Made by a program: the position numbers and the translations under genes
Notes under the pieces: model-generated
What the model saw: the letters and a program-made list of their open reading frames with translations, nothing else
What the model was told of the DNA's origin: nothing
Databases searched by the model: none
Source: a virus
IMG/VR virus record: IMGVR_UViG_3300020185_001680
Coordinates: 1-64,000 of that record
Strand: one strand, 5' to 3'
Length of the DNA stretch: 64,000 nucleotides
Shown: piece after piece, positions 16,953 through 26,102 of the stretch
Layout of the letters: each line of letters begins with the position of its first letter
How positions within the stretch are numbered: the stretch's first letter is position 1

Positions 16953-18445
16953 TATTTCTTTTTCTTACCGGACTTCATGTTGGCACACCAGTGGTACATT
17001 TTTGACTTCTCTCCACTGCTGTCTTTTGCTTTTTTGCGTAGACTTGTAACTGAACCATCACAACTAGCGCCAGACTTCTTTACTCTGCCTGGACGACTTT
17101 TGCCTTTCACTTTGCCGTCAGCAAAGTTTTCGTCTAAAATTTCATCCGGTACTTCAAATTGCCATACAGTTGCTTGACCTTTATCATGCATCATTGCTGT
17201 AAGCCTAGTGTTACCGCCTATCAATTCCTTGTGCCCATCACTGTAAACAGCCACAATAGGCATTTCTACTTTACCACTTTTTAATTGTGCTGTTGCACGT
17301 TTTTGTTTTTGTGGATCCAATGTTTTAAAACTGTCAACATCTGCCGCATCTGTGTTGTTGATATCTTTGGCGCTCACAATAGTTGTTGCTTTTCCTTTAC
17401 TAGCAAGTTCGACCCAACCGTCTTTGCCTAATTTTTTAAACTCTGGATAACGTTGTGCTTCATCCCATTCCACATCAAACTGTGGCTTATTCATTTTTGT
17501 TTCCAACAGATTCTTAAAGTAATTTTCTGCCATTACTGCTCTGTCACTTGTGGTGTGGTCAAATGCTTTCATTACGTCTTCAATGTCTGCATCTATCATT
17601 ATAGTTTTTACTTTCTTAATACCTAATACATTGGCGGCATCAAATCTATGATGGCCATTAATAAGGTATCCTTTCTTATCTACTATAAACGGCTTGTCTT
17701 CGTTGTTTAAAAATACATCCTGAGACTTCTTTGCTAATCCGTCTACACGCTGAGTCTGTACAGGCTTAATTTTGTCTATGCTCATTGTTCCTTCTTTGTA
17801 CTTGAACTCTGAGCCTACTAAATGTTTTCTTTTAATTTGTGGTAATTGATTTCTATCAAATGTTTTCTCATATACTGGTCTAGTATAACTTTCTTCTACG
17901 CTCTTTCTTAAACGTACAACTCCACATGCTAACCTATCACCTGCGTTACCTGTTTTAAGACTTTCTTCATCTCCGCCTGTGCCTAAGTCATCTTCATCAG
18001 CATGTATAACTATTGCTCTACCAACAATACTTCTGTCGCCGCTTAGGTCAATACGCCTTGCAACAATTTTAAATCTTGCTATACCATCGTCATTGGCAAC
18101 TATGTTTCCTAAATCACCTATATGCCCGTCTGATAAGCCGCCATGGTCAACACCTTCTGGATTGTAATGCCCACCAGCACTTTCACAACCTTTACTAAGG
18201 TCCCCAAATTCATGTACATGGAATCCGTGCTTGCCTGATGTAAGTCCTTTTATTATACCTCGTATAATAGTAGGCTTGCCGGGGTCTTGTTTCATAACTA
18301 TAGCACCACTGATATCGCCTTCAGTGTGTTCTAGTTGTACAACTGCTTTAACTACTTCCTGTGCTTCTTGTATAGCACTTAAACTACTGCACTCGCAAGT
18401 CTTTGCTTTTGTTCGTGGACAACTTGTAAAGTTTGTCGTTCTCAC
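16952..18445 (-). CDS. Cu/Zn superoxide dismutase fused to ParB-like domains
   Basis: A 497-residue fusion. Residues about 30-180 are a complete SodC that converts superoxide to peroxide and oxygen. Copper ligands are H76, H78, H93 and H148, zinc ligands H93, H101, H108 and D111, the disulfide C87-C174, and the guiding Arg R171 in DRLACG. Residues about 215-290 resemble a ParB/Srx-type domain ('LINGHHRFDAANVLG'), and about 390-430 a second one ('ELIGGNTRLTAM'). The tail (450-497) is basic with 'GASCDGSVTSLR' and 'KMYHWCANMKSGKKKK'. The start is GTG in a TAGTG overlap with the 1902-residue gene, with AAAGGTG upstream. No signal peptide is seen, so it may act in the virion or cytoplasm. Confidence 0.88.
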   Translation of the reverse strand: MRTTNFTSCPRTKAKTCECSSLSAIQEAQEVVKAVVQLEHTEGDISGAIVMKQDPGKPTIIRGIIKGLTSGKHGFHVHEFGDLSKGCESAGGHYNPEGVDHGGLSDGHIGDLGNIVANDDGIARFKIVARRIDLSGDRSIVGRAIVIHADEDDLGTGGDEESLKTGNAGDRLACGVVRLRKSVEESYTRPVYEKTFDRNQLPQIKRKHLVGSEFKYKEGTMSIDKIKPVQTQRVDGLAKKSQDVFLNNEDKPFIVDKKGYLINGHHRFDAANVLGIKKVKTIMIDADIEDVMKAFDHTTSDRAVMAENYFKNLLETKMNKPQFDVEWDEAQRYPEFKKLGKDGWVELASKGKATTIVSAKDINNTDAADVDSFKTLDPQKQKRATAQLKSGKVEMPIVAVYSDGHKELIGGNTRLTAMMHDKGQATVWQFEVPDEILDENFADGKVKGKSRPGRVKKSGASCDGSVTSLRKKAKDSSGEKSKMYHWCANMKSGKKKK

Positions 18446-21400
18446 TATAGTACACCTTTGTTAAGACTTAACTGAGCCCATTGCTCTCTACCAGCGCCTG
18501 CTTGTGTTGGTATAACACTAATTGACGTTGACATTGAATGTCCGCTACGTCTAAATGCAATCAAATCTTTTTCATTCTTAATCATTGCAGTTTTCATATT
18601 AGGTATACTTATTAGCAATAGCCCGTCAAAATCATCTCTGTCCTTATACCATAAGAAGTTTTGTGTTAAGTAAACATTTTCAAGTTGGGTTATATCCGTC
18701 TGCGTTGCTATAGCATCACATAATGGGCCAGCATAGCCTTCCATATCCATTGTGAATAGTTCCTGTGCTATTGCTTTTCTTACTTTCTGATTATTTACAT
18801 CAGTTGCTGGTAAGTCTACGTTCAAACCGTTTATAAATTTAGTCCAACCTAAACTTCCACCTTGTCCGCCAATGGATGACATAACAGTTGGAATGTATTC
18901 TGCGTACTTGTCGATAACTGCTCTCTTAGCCTTTTGACTTCCGCCGCCGTAACCAATTCTTCCGCCTGTGCTACTAGTAGCCGCTTTAAGTTCTACTTTG
19001 CCTATGCCCTTGATCTCCAAGTCACCTTCACCTTCTGCAAGGCTAATCTGATTACTTAAACATGCCAAGCCATATTCACCTGGACCTTTTTGGTTAACAC
19101 CAACACCATATGATGTTAATGCCCTAAAGGCTGATATAGATATATCATCTCCGAACACTGCTTGGAAACTGTTAATAGGTTTGTCTAACTCTTTAATGTT
19201 TACTACAGTGCCTTGTTTCTCTAAACGTGCTATGAAGCCGCTCATTGTGCCGTAGTCGCTGTCTAGTCCGCCGATTATCCTTGTTACATCTTGTATAACT
19301 TTTGATTTTTGCTTATCTGATAGTGGCTCGTCCATTAATGGAAAACTAAATGCTTTGTCTAAGGTTTTACCAATATGGTCACTGTTAAGTAATTTGTAAA
19401 TTCTATCTAGTATATTAGCATGTTGCTCATTGCTGGCATCTAGTCCGCTAATAGTTTTAATAATAGTATCTTTTTCAACACCTAAGTCAGTATACTCGTT
19501 AATTAGTTTAGTAACGTGCTGTTTGCTCCATTCAGTCATTCTAATTTTTGCTTTTGTTTCGTCGGGTAAAACACCTACAAACATTTGCAATATGTTTCTA
19601 GCACATGCATCATCGCCTGCTTCAGCTCTTAGTTGTCTAAAATGATCTAACATTGCAGGTACAGGAATCGCCTGGTAGGCTAACATCTGTTTTTTAAGAT
19701 CTCCTACTGGAAAATGATCTGACATTAATCTGTTAATAGTATCTACTTGTTTAAAGTCTGGTACACTTTCTTCGATATTAGCATGGCTCATATTTCGATC
19801 ATGTACATATGAACCAGGGTCTTTTTCAAATTCTTTATCTTTAATTTTTTTAAGATCCCTTTGATCTTTAGTAAAACCTTTATTGTTAAATCCAAACGAA
19901 CCTTTAGGCTTTCTGCCAATCTGAGGAATTTTCTTTATACTTTTAATCCCTAACTCTTTTTTGCTGACATCTTTTCCGTTGCCTAATTTCCTTCTGACAC
20001 CATATGTACTCTGTGCTATCACTTCTTCAGTTCTACCATCTTTGTATGATACTTTCCATTTATGGTATCCACTAGGTAAATCATCTTTGTTTTCGTAAAG
20101 TTTATCAATTTTGTCTTTGCTAACTTTATTAATAATATTAATTTGCTCTTCTAATGGCAAACCGTCGAATTCATCGAATGCATTTTCTTTATTCATTTTC
20201 CATACCGTTGCTGATGTTGGACTAAAAGGTTCACCATCTGGGCCCTTTGCTACATCTGGTGTAACTAATGGAGCAAAGTTAGGTTCTCTACCGTCGCCCA
20301 ATTCATCAGTGAACTCTACTCCTCTTTTTTGTAGTATTTGCTTAATGTTAGATTCGTTATAAGATACAAAATGGTCAAATACACTTTCGTAATCGTAGCC
20401 GTATTTGTTTATAAATCTAGTTTTCATTTCCTCAGCAACTGGCCATCTCCAGTTATCTTTATATTTTTCTGGATTATTTAATATTTCAATAGCATCTCTA
20501 ATTGCACTGCTGTGTGCCCAGGGCATAATTAGTATATCCTTGTATTGAGTTGCATGAATTGAACCAGGCTGTTGAAGTCTGGAAGTTAATTCTCTTTCGC
20601 CTAGTGTACTAAGCTCTTTAGCAAATTCTTTTTTGACCATTACGTCACCACCAAAACTAAATGCTTTTATCTTAGCAATTGATGGATCGCCATGTTTCTT
20701 CATAAACTGTTTTTGTTTTTTAGGAAGTTGTTTTTTCTTGTCAACATCAATACCAGTACTATCAAAGCCTAACTCTTTGCCGAGCTTGTCTACTGTGTTT
20801 ATAAACTTAGATATAGCATCAGTTCTAGTCTTAATTAGTTCAGGCAGTTTGCCTCTAGTAAATACGTCAGCACCATACTTTGCTTTAGCAAGATGATTTC
20901 TTTCGAATACATCATTTAAATATGTTTGTAGTTGTTGCTGTACTTGAATTAAAGGAGTTTCAGAAAAAGGATCTGCTCCAGCTGGGTTTGCCAACTGTCT
21001 AGCAATTGTTGTCAATGTTTCTGCTTGTGACGATCTCATACCAAAGTAATCTAGACCATCTTGTGACATACCGTGAGCCTCATCACCTTTTAATGAAGGG
21101 TCCATTTCTGGCATCATTTTATCTGTGGCTTGTACCGCTGATAATAATTCTGTTAAAGATTTACTTACAACCTTTAGCATATCGTAGTGTTGTGCTGGTT
21201 GCACATCTTTCATACGTTGTATTTCTTCAAATCTCTTTCTTAAGTTAATTTGCATTTTACTAAGTGCATTATCTGTATAAGAATCATCTCCGCTTACTTG
21301 TGGGTTATGACCTTTCTTAACTGGGTGGTTCCACTCTTCATAATCTGCTAAGTGAGTGAGTAATTTCTTTAGTCCTGCTTTATTAACTGGAGAGCCTACT

Positions 21401-24153
21401 GGAAACCAACTGTTGTCACTATTAATGCCGGTACTGTTATAAGAACCTCTTGTCATATCTTGATTGAATTTTTTAAATTCATTCTTGTTAACACTATCCC
21501 ATGCCGCGGCTACTGTTTCTGCATTTACATTAGTAGCACTTGCTAAAGCATTAAAGAATTTTTTATTTTGTTCGCCATCTTGTAATGCACCACTTTGTGA
21601 TGCCGACCACATTCCCTTAACAATTTTGTCACTTTCTGGTCCACTTAAAAAAGCAGGAAGTGTAATAATACTTTTCTTAAATAATTTGTCAACACCGTTT
21701 TGTATTGTGGTTAACTTCTTTTGTGGTGTTGATTGTGCCTGATTAGGAACTTGTACTCTATCTTCTTGTTGTAGTATTAATTTAGCCAACTTATCATATG
21801 TAAGTTCAAAGTCTGCTAGAGATTTTCTAAATTCACCAATGGATTTCGCATTAGGTTTTGCTCTACTTTTGTTTGAACTAAGGTCAAATCCTGCCTGTCC
21901 AATTGCCAGTGCAAAGTTTTCCTGTGCTTTTTTCAAATACAATGGTGCTTGTTTACTTGGTGCTTGTTTGTAAGGCCTTGTAATAGGTTCCTGTGCCTGT
22001 AAAGGCTCCATTTCTTCTACTTCTTCTACTTCCACCTTCTTGCCTGTTCTCTCTTCATAATCTGCAAGTGCTTGTTTCCACTGCTCATCTGCATTTGGCT
22101 GAGAGAATTCTCTATATCTAATTAGACTGTTTACTGCTACAGCAACCGAATCCATTGAATCAATGTAAATGGCTTTATCAAAGTAGTCTTTAATAACATC
22201 TACAATAGGTAGTTCTACATCGAATCTACCTTTAACACGTTCTATATCTTTTGCATCAATTTCATCTAAACTGTTTATTAGTTTGAATAATGCTTTTACA
22301 TAGTCTGCATTATACATTTTATCACTGTATGCCGCACTTAATGTTTCAGCATAACGTATAACTGCTTTTGCGGCTGTATCAAAGTTTAAATGATAGTCAT
22401 TGCCGCCACCAATTCTAAATTCGATAAGTTGATTACCTGTCTGACTATCAGTTTGGTCTTTAAAGTTTATAGAACTAAACTTGCCTGGATTAATACCTTT
22501 TTTAAGAATATTTTCTATGTTTTTTATAGTCTTGGTGTTTTCTGGACTCGATTTTAAGTCTTGTGCGGCTTTCTTTAAACTTTCAATCTGTGACTTTGCA
22601 TAACTGTTGTTTGATCTACCAAATGTACTCAACAAGTATTTGTCGCCTAACAGTACAGCAAGTTTAACTGGATTTACTTCTTCCTTTTCTTCGCTGTCTA
22701 AACTCATTGTAATGTGTAATCCACAACTACTGTTCGTTTCTACATTTTCCTTTTGGAACCAATCGAACAGGCTTTTCATTTCTTCCAGCATTTGCTTAGG
22801 TGTATCGTAAACAGGAGAAATGACTTCTGCGCCTGTGCCTTCATCTGCATCAATACTGGTGTCAGTCTCTACACGCCAAAAGTCATTGTTAGTACCATAA
22901 CTCGAGTGATATTCACCATGTTCCACATCATCACTAACTTTACTGTTATCGGTGGCCCAATTTCTTAACATGTCTGCTACTTCACCTACACCTTCGCCTG
23001 AGCCGTTTTCGTTATACAAGTAAATACCGTGTTCACCTAAACAACTACTCCAACTACCGTATTCTCTATTAGCCCAGTCATCGTGATCATATTCAGATTC
23101 AGCTGTCTCAACTGCTGTTTCTAATGCTTCGCCATTGTCTCTGATTTTCTCTTCGAGCCACTCAATGTATTCATCTTCTCGTTGTTCTTCGGTATACTGT
23201 CTGCCCCATGCAATAAAGTCCCAATCTTCAAACTCTTCTTTTTGCTCATCGTCCATACCTTCTAATTCTTCTTCTTTGTACGCTTCTATATCATCTTCGT
23301 CTAGCATTGATTCAACAAAATCATTTAACTCATCTTCATCTTCTTTTCTATCTGCGACTAAGTCTTGCATTATGTCGCCTTCTAAATCATATGCCTTTTC
23401 ATAAATCCATTCTCTGTATGCTTCATTGATTGTGTCAACACTGCCACTGCCTTCTTGGTCTCTAATAAATTCTTCAATGTCGTACCAATTGTATTCGTAC
23501 AACCAGTCGTCGTCATCACTTCCTCTGTCCATAACATCCTGGAATACTGTTTCTGCTTCGAATCCACATTTAATAGGACTGTTAAGTGCCTGCTGTGCAA
23601 TATTTTTTCTATTAAAGTTTATTTCAAATATTTGTTCAGGTCCTTGTTCACGCAATTTAAATTTACGCACAAGTTTTTTCATGCCTGTTTTTATTTTGTT
23701 TAGTTTAAGATTTGATGAATTAGACTTACTCAACTTGGAAAGTTTACTAGCATTAAGTACTTGTACTTCTTCATCTGGGTCGACTAATTGGTACTCACCT
23801 TTAGGATCTTGTATTACAACTTTGTCTGGATTTGGATTGTTTCCAACTTTACTAACTACTTTTCCTGCTACTTCGCCTTTATCGTTGTGGTATTCTGCAT
23901 CAACTTCTATATCCTTTGCTTTAGACTTCGTGTAAGTTGGTTCTACTTTCTCAGGCTCTGCATCTTTAACATCTAACCCAGGTGTCACTGTTGGACTACC
24001 TTTATCTACTTTAGTAGTTGTAGGAGTTGTAGGTTTAGCATTTGCTTTTGCTGTTGCCCCAGTCTTTTGTTGACTAGTGGGTGTACTTGCTCCAGAACTC
24101 ATACCATATTCTGCTAGTACACTTTCTAAAGTTCTCACATCCGTAAATTTCAT
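18445..24153 (-). CDS. Giant polyvalent protein: amidoligase-like and PD-(D/E)XK domains
   Basis: A 1902-residue protein and the largest gene here. Residues 1-15 (MKFTDVRTLESVLAE) look like a capsid-targeting leader ending in L-x-E. A Thr/Lys-rich linker follows. Residues about 190-620 match putative amidoligases (ATP-grasp-like peptide-bond formers): 'CGFEAETVF', 'GTGAEVISPVYDTP' (about 440), 'SSCGLHITMSL' (about 475), 'LIEFRIGGG' (about 580). The middle is helical and unrecognised. Residues about 1690-1740 have a PD-(D/E)XK pattern, 'GDLEIKGIG' then 'VELKAATSS'. Late-region position and leader suggest packaging in the head and injection, as proposed for polyvalent proteins and T4 Alt. It is coupled to SodC-ParB downstream. 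Confidence 0.8.
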   Translation of the reverse strand: MKFTDVRTLESVLAEYGMSSGASTPTSQQKTGATAKANAKPTTPTTTKVDKGSPTVTPGLDVKDAEPEKVEPTYTKSKAKDIEVDAEYHNDKGEVAGKVVSKVGNNPNPDKVVIQDPKGEYQLVDPDEEVQVLNASKLSKLSKSNSSNLKLNKIKTGMKKLVRKFKLREQGPEQIFEINFNRKNIAQQALNSPIKCGFEAETVFQDVMDRGSDDDDWLYEYNWYDIEEFIRDQEGSGSVDTINEAYREWIYEKAYDLEGDIMQDLVADRKEDEDELNDFVESMLDEDDIEAYKEEELEGMDDEQKEEFEDWDFIAWGRQYTEEQREDEYIEWLEEKIRDNGEALETAVETAESEYDHDDWANREYGSWSSCLGEHGIYLYNENGSGEGVGEVADMLRNWATDNSKVSDDVEHGEYHSSYGTNNDFWRVETDTSIDADEGTGAEVISPVYDTPKQMLEEMKSLFDWFQKENVETNSSCGLHITMSLDSEEKEEVNPVKLAVLLGDKYLLSTFGRSNNSYAKSQIESLKKAAQDLKSSPENTKTIKNIENILKKGINPGKFSSINFKDQTDSQTGNQLIEFRIGGGNDYHLNFDTAAKAVIRYAETLSAAYSDKMYNADYVKALFKLINSLDEIDAKDIERVKGRFDVELPIVDVIKDYFDKAIYIDSMDSVAVAVNSLIRYREFSQPNADEQWKQALADYEERTGKKVEVEEVEEMEPLQAQEPITRPYKQAPSKQAPLYLKKAQENFALAIGQAGFDLSSNKSRAKPNAKSIGEFRKSLADFELTYDKLAKLILQQEDRVQVPNQAQSTPQKKLTTIQNGVDKLFKKSIITLPAFLSGPESDKIVKGMWSASQSGALQDGEQNKKFFNALASATNVNAETVAAAWDSVNKNEFKKFNQDMTRGSYNSTGINSDNSWFPVGSPVNKAGLKKLLTHLADYEEWNHPVKKGHNPQVSGDDSYTDNALSKMQINLRKRFEEIQRMKDVQPAQHYDMLKVVSKSLTELLSAVQATDKMMPEMDPSLKGDEAHGMSQDGLDYFGMRSSQAETLTTIARQLANPAGADPFSETPLIQVQQQLQTYLNDVFERNHLAKAKYGADVFTRGKLPELIKTRTDAISKFINTVDKLGKELGFDSTGIDVDKKKQLPKKQKQFMKKHGDPSIAKIKAFSFGGDVMVKKEFAKELSTLGERELTSRLQQPGSIHATQYKDILIMPWAHSSAIRDAIEILNNPEKYKDNWRWPVAEEMKTRFINKYGYDYESVFDHFVSYNESNIKQILQKRGVEFTDELGDGREPNFAPLVTPDVAKGPDGEPFSPTSATVWKMNKENAFDEFDGLPLEEQINIINKVSKDKIDKLYENKDDLPSGYHKWKVSYKDGRTEEVIAQSTYGVRRKLGNGKDVSKKELGIKSIKKIPQIGRKPKGSFGFNNKGFTKDQRDLKKIKDKEFEKDPGSYVHDRNMSHANIEESVPDFKQVDTINRLMSDHFPVGDLKKQMLAYQAIPVPAMLDHFRQLRAEAGDDACARNILQMFVGVLPDETKAKIRMTEWSKQHVTKLINEYTDLGVEKDTIIKTISGLDASNEQHANILDRIYKLLNSDHIGKTLDKAFSFPLMDEPLSDKQKSKVIQDVTRIIGGLDSDYGTMSGFIARLEKQGTVVNIKELDKPINSFQAVFGDDISISAFRALTSYGVGVNQKGPGEYGLACLSNQISLAEGEGDLEIKGIGKVELKAATSSTGGRIGYGGGSQKAKRAVIDKYAEYIPTVMSSIGGQGGSLGWTKFINGLNVDLPATDVNNQKVRKAIAQELFTMDMEGYAGPLCDAIATQTDITQLENVYLTQNFLWYKDRDDFDGLLLISIPNMKTAMIKNEKDLIAFRRSGHSMSTSISVIPTQAGAGREQWAQLSLNKGVL

Positions 24154-24156
24154 GTA

Positions 24157-24438
24157 TTATCGCCTGTTTAATGTTCTTAATCTTCTACTTGCAGGATTAA
24201 GTCTTTTTGTTCTTTGCGACTTTCTAGAAAGTCTTTTGCCCATTCTTGCTTTTGTTTTTTTCAACGTCATACGTTTTTTCATATTGATAGGAGCAGAACA
24301 TTGTGCTGGGCTACTAACTACTCTACCTTTACGCCTTCCGCTAGTACATCTAACAGCACGTTTGATCTTCTTACCGCTTCTACGCCAAACCATTCTGGCT
24401 TCAGTAATTGTATCTTCTGTTATATCTTCTAGTCTCAT
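24157..24438 (-). CDS. Very basic internal-protein-like, capsid-targeting-like leader
   Basis: A 93-residue protein. MRLEDITEDTITE is an acidic leader with two I-T-E sites, followed by an extremely basic body (SGKKIKRAVRCTSGRRKGRV, then many Lys/Arg). That layout is what T4 IPI-IPIII show: a leader that targets the prohead and is cut by the prohead protease, then a DNA-binding body. The 'CTSGRRKGRVVSSPAQC' stretch with two Cys is probably a small structured knuckle. Its start overlaps the stop of the membrane protein gene (TAATG), and the giant protein gene starts three bases downstream. Confidence 0.78.
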   Translation of the reverse strand: MRLEDITEDTITEARMVWRRSGKKIKRAVRCTSGRRKGRVVSSPAQCSAPINMKKRMTLKKTKARMGKRLSRKSQRTKRLNPASRRLRTLNRR

Positions 24439-24686
24439 TATTTTCCAAATACATTAACCATCAAACCGATTACTACAGCAATAAGTGTTGTAAAACTAGT
24501 ACCAACTATTGCTACCAACCAGTTCTCTAATTTATTAAGTCTTTGTTTTGTATCGTCTTTGAATTCTCTTAGTTCAGTAGTGATACTTTCTATTCTCAGC
24601 ATGTCTGCAATAATGTGTGCTTCTAAGTTGCCCTTTTCTGCATACACTTCTTGTTCAACTGGTTTTGGTTGATTACGTTCTTCCAT
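24438..24686 (-). CDS. Small membrane protein, XhlA/holin-like
   Basis: An 82-residue protein with a helical, coiled-coil-prone part (residues 20-55, 'TELREFKDDTKQRLNKLENW') and one C-terminal membrane segment (about 57-79, 'LVAIVGTSFTTLIAVVIGLM'). The layout is that of XhlA-type holin-associated proteins. Whether it acts in lysis is unproven, since no endolysin gene is next to it. It starts one base after the preceding stop in a late operon. Confidence 0.6.
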   Translation of the reverse strand: MEERNQPKPVEQEVYAEKGNLEAHIIADMLRIESITTELREFKDDTKQRLNKLENWLVAIVGTSFTTLIAVVIGLMVNVFGK

Positions 24687-24687
24687 T

Positions 24688-25092
24688 TTACAATAAATCC
24701 TGTTTAGTAAATTCCATATTAATACTTGTTTTAGTATTAATTGTCCCGTCGTTTAAAACGACAAGGTCTAACTCGTCTATCAATGTCTGTACCGTATGTG
24801 CTCCGGGCTGTTCTGTTGCGAACTTAAAGATATAACCTGCACCTGTTAAACTTGGTGCTCCGTAATTCTCTAGTAAGTTCTGCCCTATACCATTTAAAAA
24901 TACAGGATTATTCATCACTGTTGGCATAGCTCTCAAACCAATTACCTGAACAACGCTCTCAAAATCTTTCTGTGTAGCATCTGCAAAATCACCAGTTACG
25001 GATATATCTAAAGATGTAAACAGTGTAAAAAATTCTATGTTACCAGTTAGTACTTCAACTGATCCCATTGCTCCTGTTCTTGTCATACTCAT
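24688..25092 (-). CDS. Probable virion structural protein
   Basis: A 134-residue protein with a beta-rich, low-charge composition (MSMTRTGAMGSVEVLTGNIE). I chose the ATG at 25092 because GGAGAC lies seven bases upstream and a GATAAATA late box lies 23 bases upstream; an earlier in-frame start at 25170 would be upstream of the promoter. It is followed directly by the membrane protein gene. No domain is recognised; the late promoter and composition suggest a structural role. Confidence 0.75.
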   Translation of the reverse strand: MSMTRTGAMGSVEVLTGNIEFFTLFTSLDISVTGDFADATQKDFESVVQVIGLRAMPTVMNNPVFLNGIGQNLLENYGAPSLTGAGYIFKFATEQPGAHTVQTLIDELDLVVLNDGTINTKTSINMEFTKQDLL

Positions 25093-25115
25093 GTGTGTCT
25101 CCGTGTTATTTGTAG

Positions 25116-25123
25116 TATTTATC
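25116..25123 (-). promoter_or_regulatory. Late promoter GATAAATA
   Basis: Late box 23 bases before the ATG at 25092, with GGAGAC between. It fixes the start of this gene and opens the 25092-to-16952 gene run. Confidence 0.8.
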
Positions 25124-25158
25124 ATTATACACAAAAATATGGCTCCGGAACGAAAGCC

Positions 25159-25188
25159 AAAAAAAAGCACACCGTAGTGTGCTTTTTT
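25159..25188 (-). terminator. Rho-independent terminator
   Basis: Perfect inverted repeat AAAAAAGCACAC-CGTA-GTGTGCTTTTTT, 22 bases after the stop of the 109-residue gene, with a U-run on the minus transcript. The A-run on the other side makes it potentially bidirectional. Confidence 0.9.
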
Positions 25189-25210
25189 AAAAGTTGTAAA
25201 GTAGTTAAAC

Positions 25211-25540
25211 TTACGCTACTCTATATTCACCTGCTGTTGCAGTTGCGTTTGCACCGTTACCAGTTAATGCTGGTTGGATTGCCGCTAATACTGATGCCGC
25301 TGAAGGTTGACCTTCTACTGCTACATGCATTACTGTTGCTGAAACAGAAGTAATAATTACTGGTGTACAGATTGTTGCTAAAGCTGAAACTAATGCTTCA
25401 CCTTTGTTTGCCGCACCTGCTGTGAAACCAAATGAACTGATGTCATCTACTCCGTCTACTTCGTCGATGATGAAGTGGCTTAAAGAACCTACTAATAGTT
25501 GTCCTTCTGCTACTGCACCGTTTACTCTTGTTTGTGCCAT
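25211..25540 (-). CDS. Small Ala/Gly-rich virion-type protein
   Basis: A 109-residue, low-charge, Ala/Val/Thr-rich protein (MAQTRVNGAVAEGQ... ending ATATAGEYRVA). The short MAQT start, similar size and similar composition suggest a relation to the next upstream gene (MAQTQNAGAAVAAG). It forms its own transcription unit: late box, 5' hairpin, RBS AGGAGA, gene, strong terminator. Such isolated, strongly bounded units usually encode abundant structural proteins such as head decoration proteins; that role is an inference. Confidence 0.8.
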   Translation of the reverse strand: MAQTRVNGAVAEGQLLVGSLSHFIIDEVDGVDDISSFGFTAGAANKGEALVSALATICTPVIITSVSATVMHVAVEGQPSAASVLAAIQPALTGNGANATATAGEYRVA

Positions 25541-25561
25541 GTTAATCTCCTAAACTTGGTT

Positions 25562-25579
25562 GTATGCTCTTCAGCATAC
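25562..25579 (-). promoter_or_regulatory. 5' leader hairpin
   Basis: GTATGCT-GAAG-AGCATAC on the transcript, starting a few bases after the expected +1 of the late promoter at 25592-25599. A 5'-terminal hairpin could stabilise this message. The stem is seen; the function is inferred. Confidence 0.6.
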
Positions 25580-25591
25580 GCTTGTTACTTT

Positions 25592-25599
25592 TATTTATC
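25592..25599 (-). promoter_or_regulatory. Late promoter GATAAATA
   Basis: Late box between the terminator of the 122-residue gene and the leader hairpin of the 109-residue gene. Confidence 0.75.
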
Positions 25600-25610
25600 T
25601 AAATCAGTCA

Positions 25611-25641
25611 AAAAAAAGCACCAAGTAAATGGTGCTTTTTC
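25611..25641 (-). terminator. Rho-independent terminator
   Basis: AAAAAGCACC, loop AAGTAAAT, GGTGCTTTTT, about 20 bases after the stop of the 122-residue gene. It has a U-tract in the minus-strand transcript. Confidence 0.9.
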
Positions 25642-25661
25642 ATTGTTTTTATTACAATTTC

Positions 25662-26030
25662 TTATAGATCGAAAGCAGTAATTGTTGCTAATGCTAAGTT
25701 AACACCGTCAACTGTGCCCAATGAAATAATAACGTCTTCTAAGTGAGCCGCTAATGTTTCTGAGTTAGTTCCATCATAAGTGTCAGTACCGTGTTCGCCT
25801 TCAAAAAGGATTCTAAGTCCTTGTCCAGCTCCACCTGTTGCGTCGACTGTGCCAACTGCTACTGGTGTTAAACCTTCAATACCAAATGCTTTTAATACTG
25901 AATCAACACATCCGCCTACAGCCAATTTAGCTGAAACGTCTGCACCGAAATCGATCTGGATACCTGCTAAAGGTAGACCACTGTAGTGACCAGCGGCAAC
26001 TGCCGCCCCTGCGTTTTGAGTTTGTGCCAT
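25662..26030 (-). CDS. Small Ala/Gly-rich virion-type protein
   Basis: A 122-residue, low-charge protein (MAQTQNAGAAVAAGHYSG... ending LATITAFDL). It resembles its downstream neighbour in start, composition and gene architecture: late box CATAAATA, RBS AGGAGA and a terminator after the stop. I infer an abundant virion component, possibly a decoration protein. It contains 'GAGQGLRILFEGEHGTDTYD' but no catalytic motif that I recognise. Confidence 0.8.
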   Translation of the reverse strand: MAQTQNAGAAVAAGHYSGLPLAGIQIDFGADVSAKLAVGGCVDSVLKAFGIEGLTPVAVGTVDATGGAGQGLRILFEGEHGTDTYDGTNSETLAAHLEDVIISLGTVDGVNLALATITAFDL

Positions 26031-26061
26031 TTTTATTCTCCTAAAATGTATATGTTACACT

Positions 26062-26069
26062 TATTTATG
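26062..26069 (-). promoter_or_regulatory. Late promoter (CATAAATA)
   Basis: Late box 31 bases before the ATG at 26030 with AGGAGA as ribosome binding site. Confidence 0.7.
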
Positions 26070-26102
26070 CCAATTGGCTTAAAAATAGTTTTAATTATTG
26101 TA

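Noticed and set aside
23426-23935. Plus-strand open frame of about 169 codons
   Set aside because: Antisense to the 1902-residue gene; Ser/Leu-rich shadow of an acidic coding stretch.
25093-25170. N-terminal extension of the 134-residue structural gene
   Set aside because: It would start upstream of the late box; GGAGAC stands correctly before the ATG at 25092.
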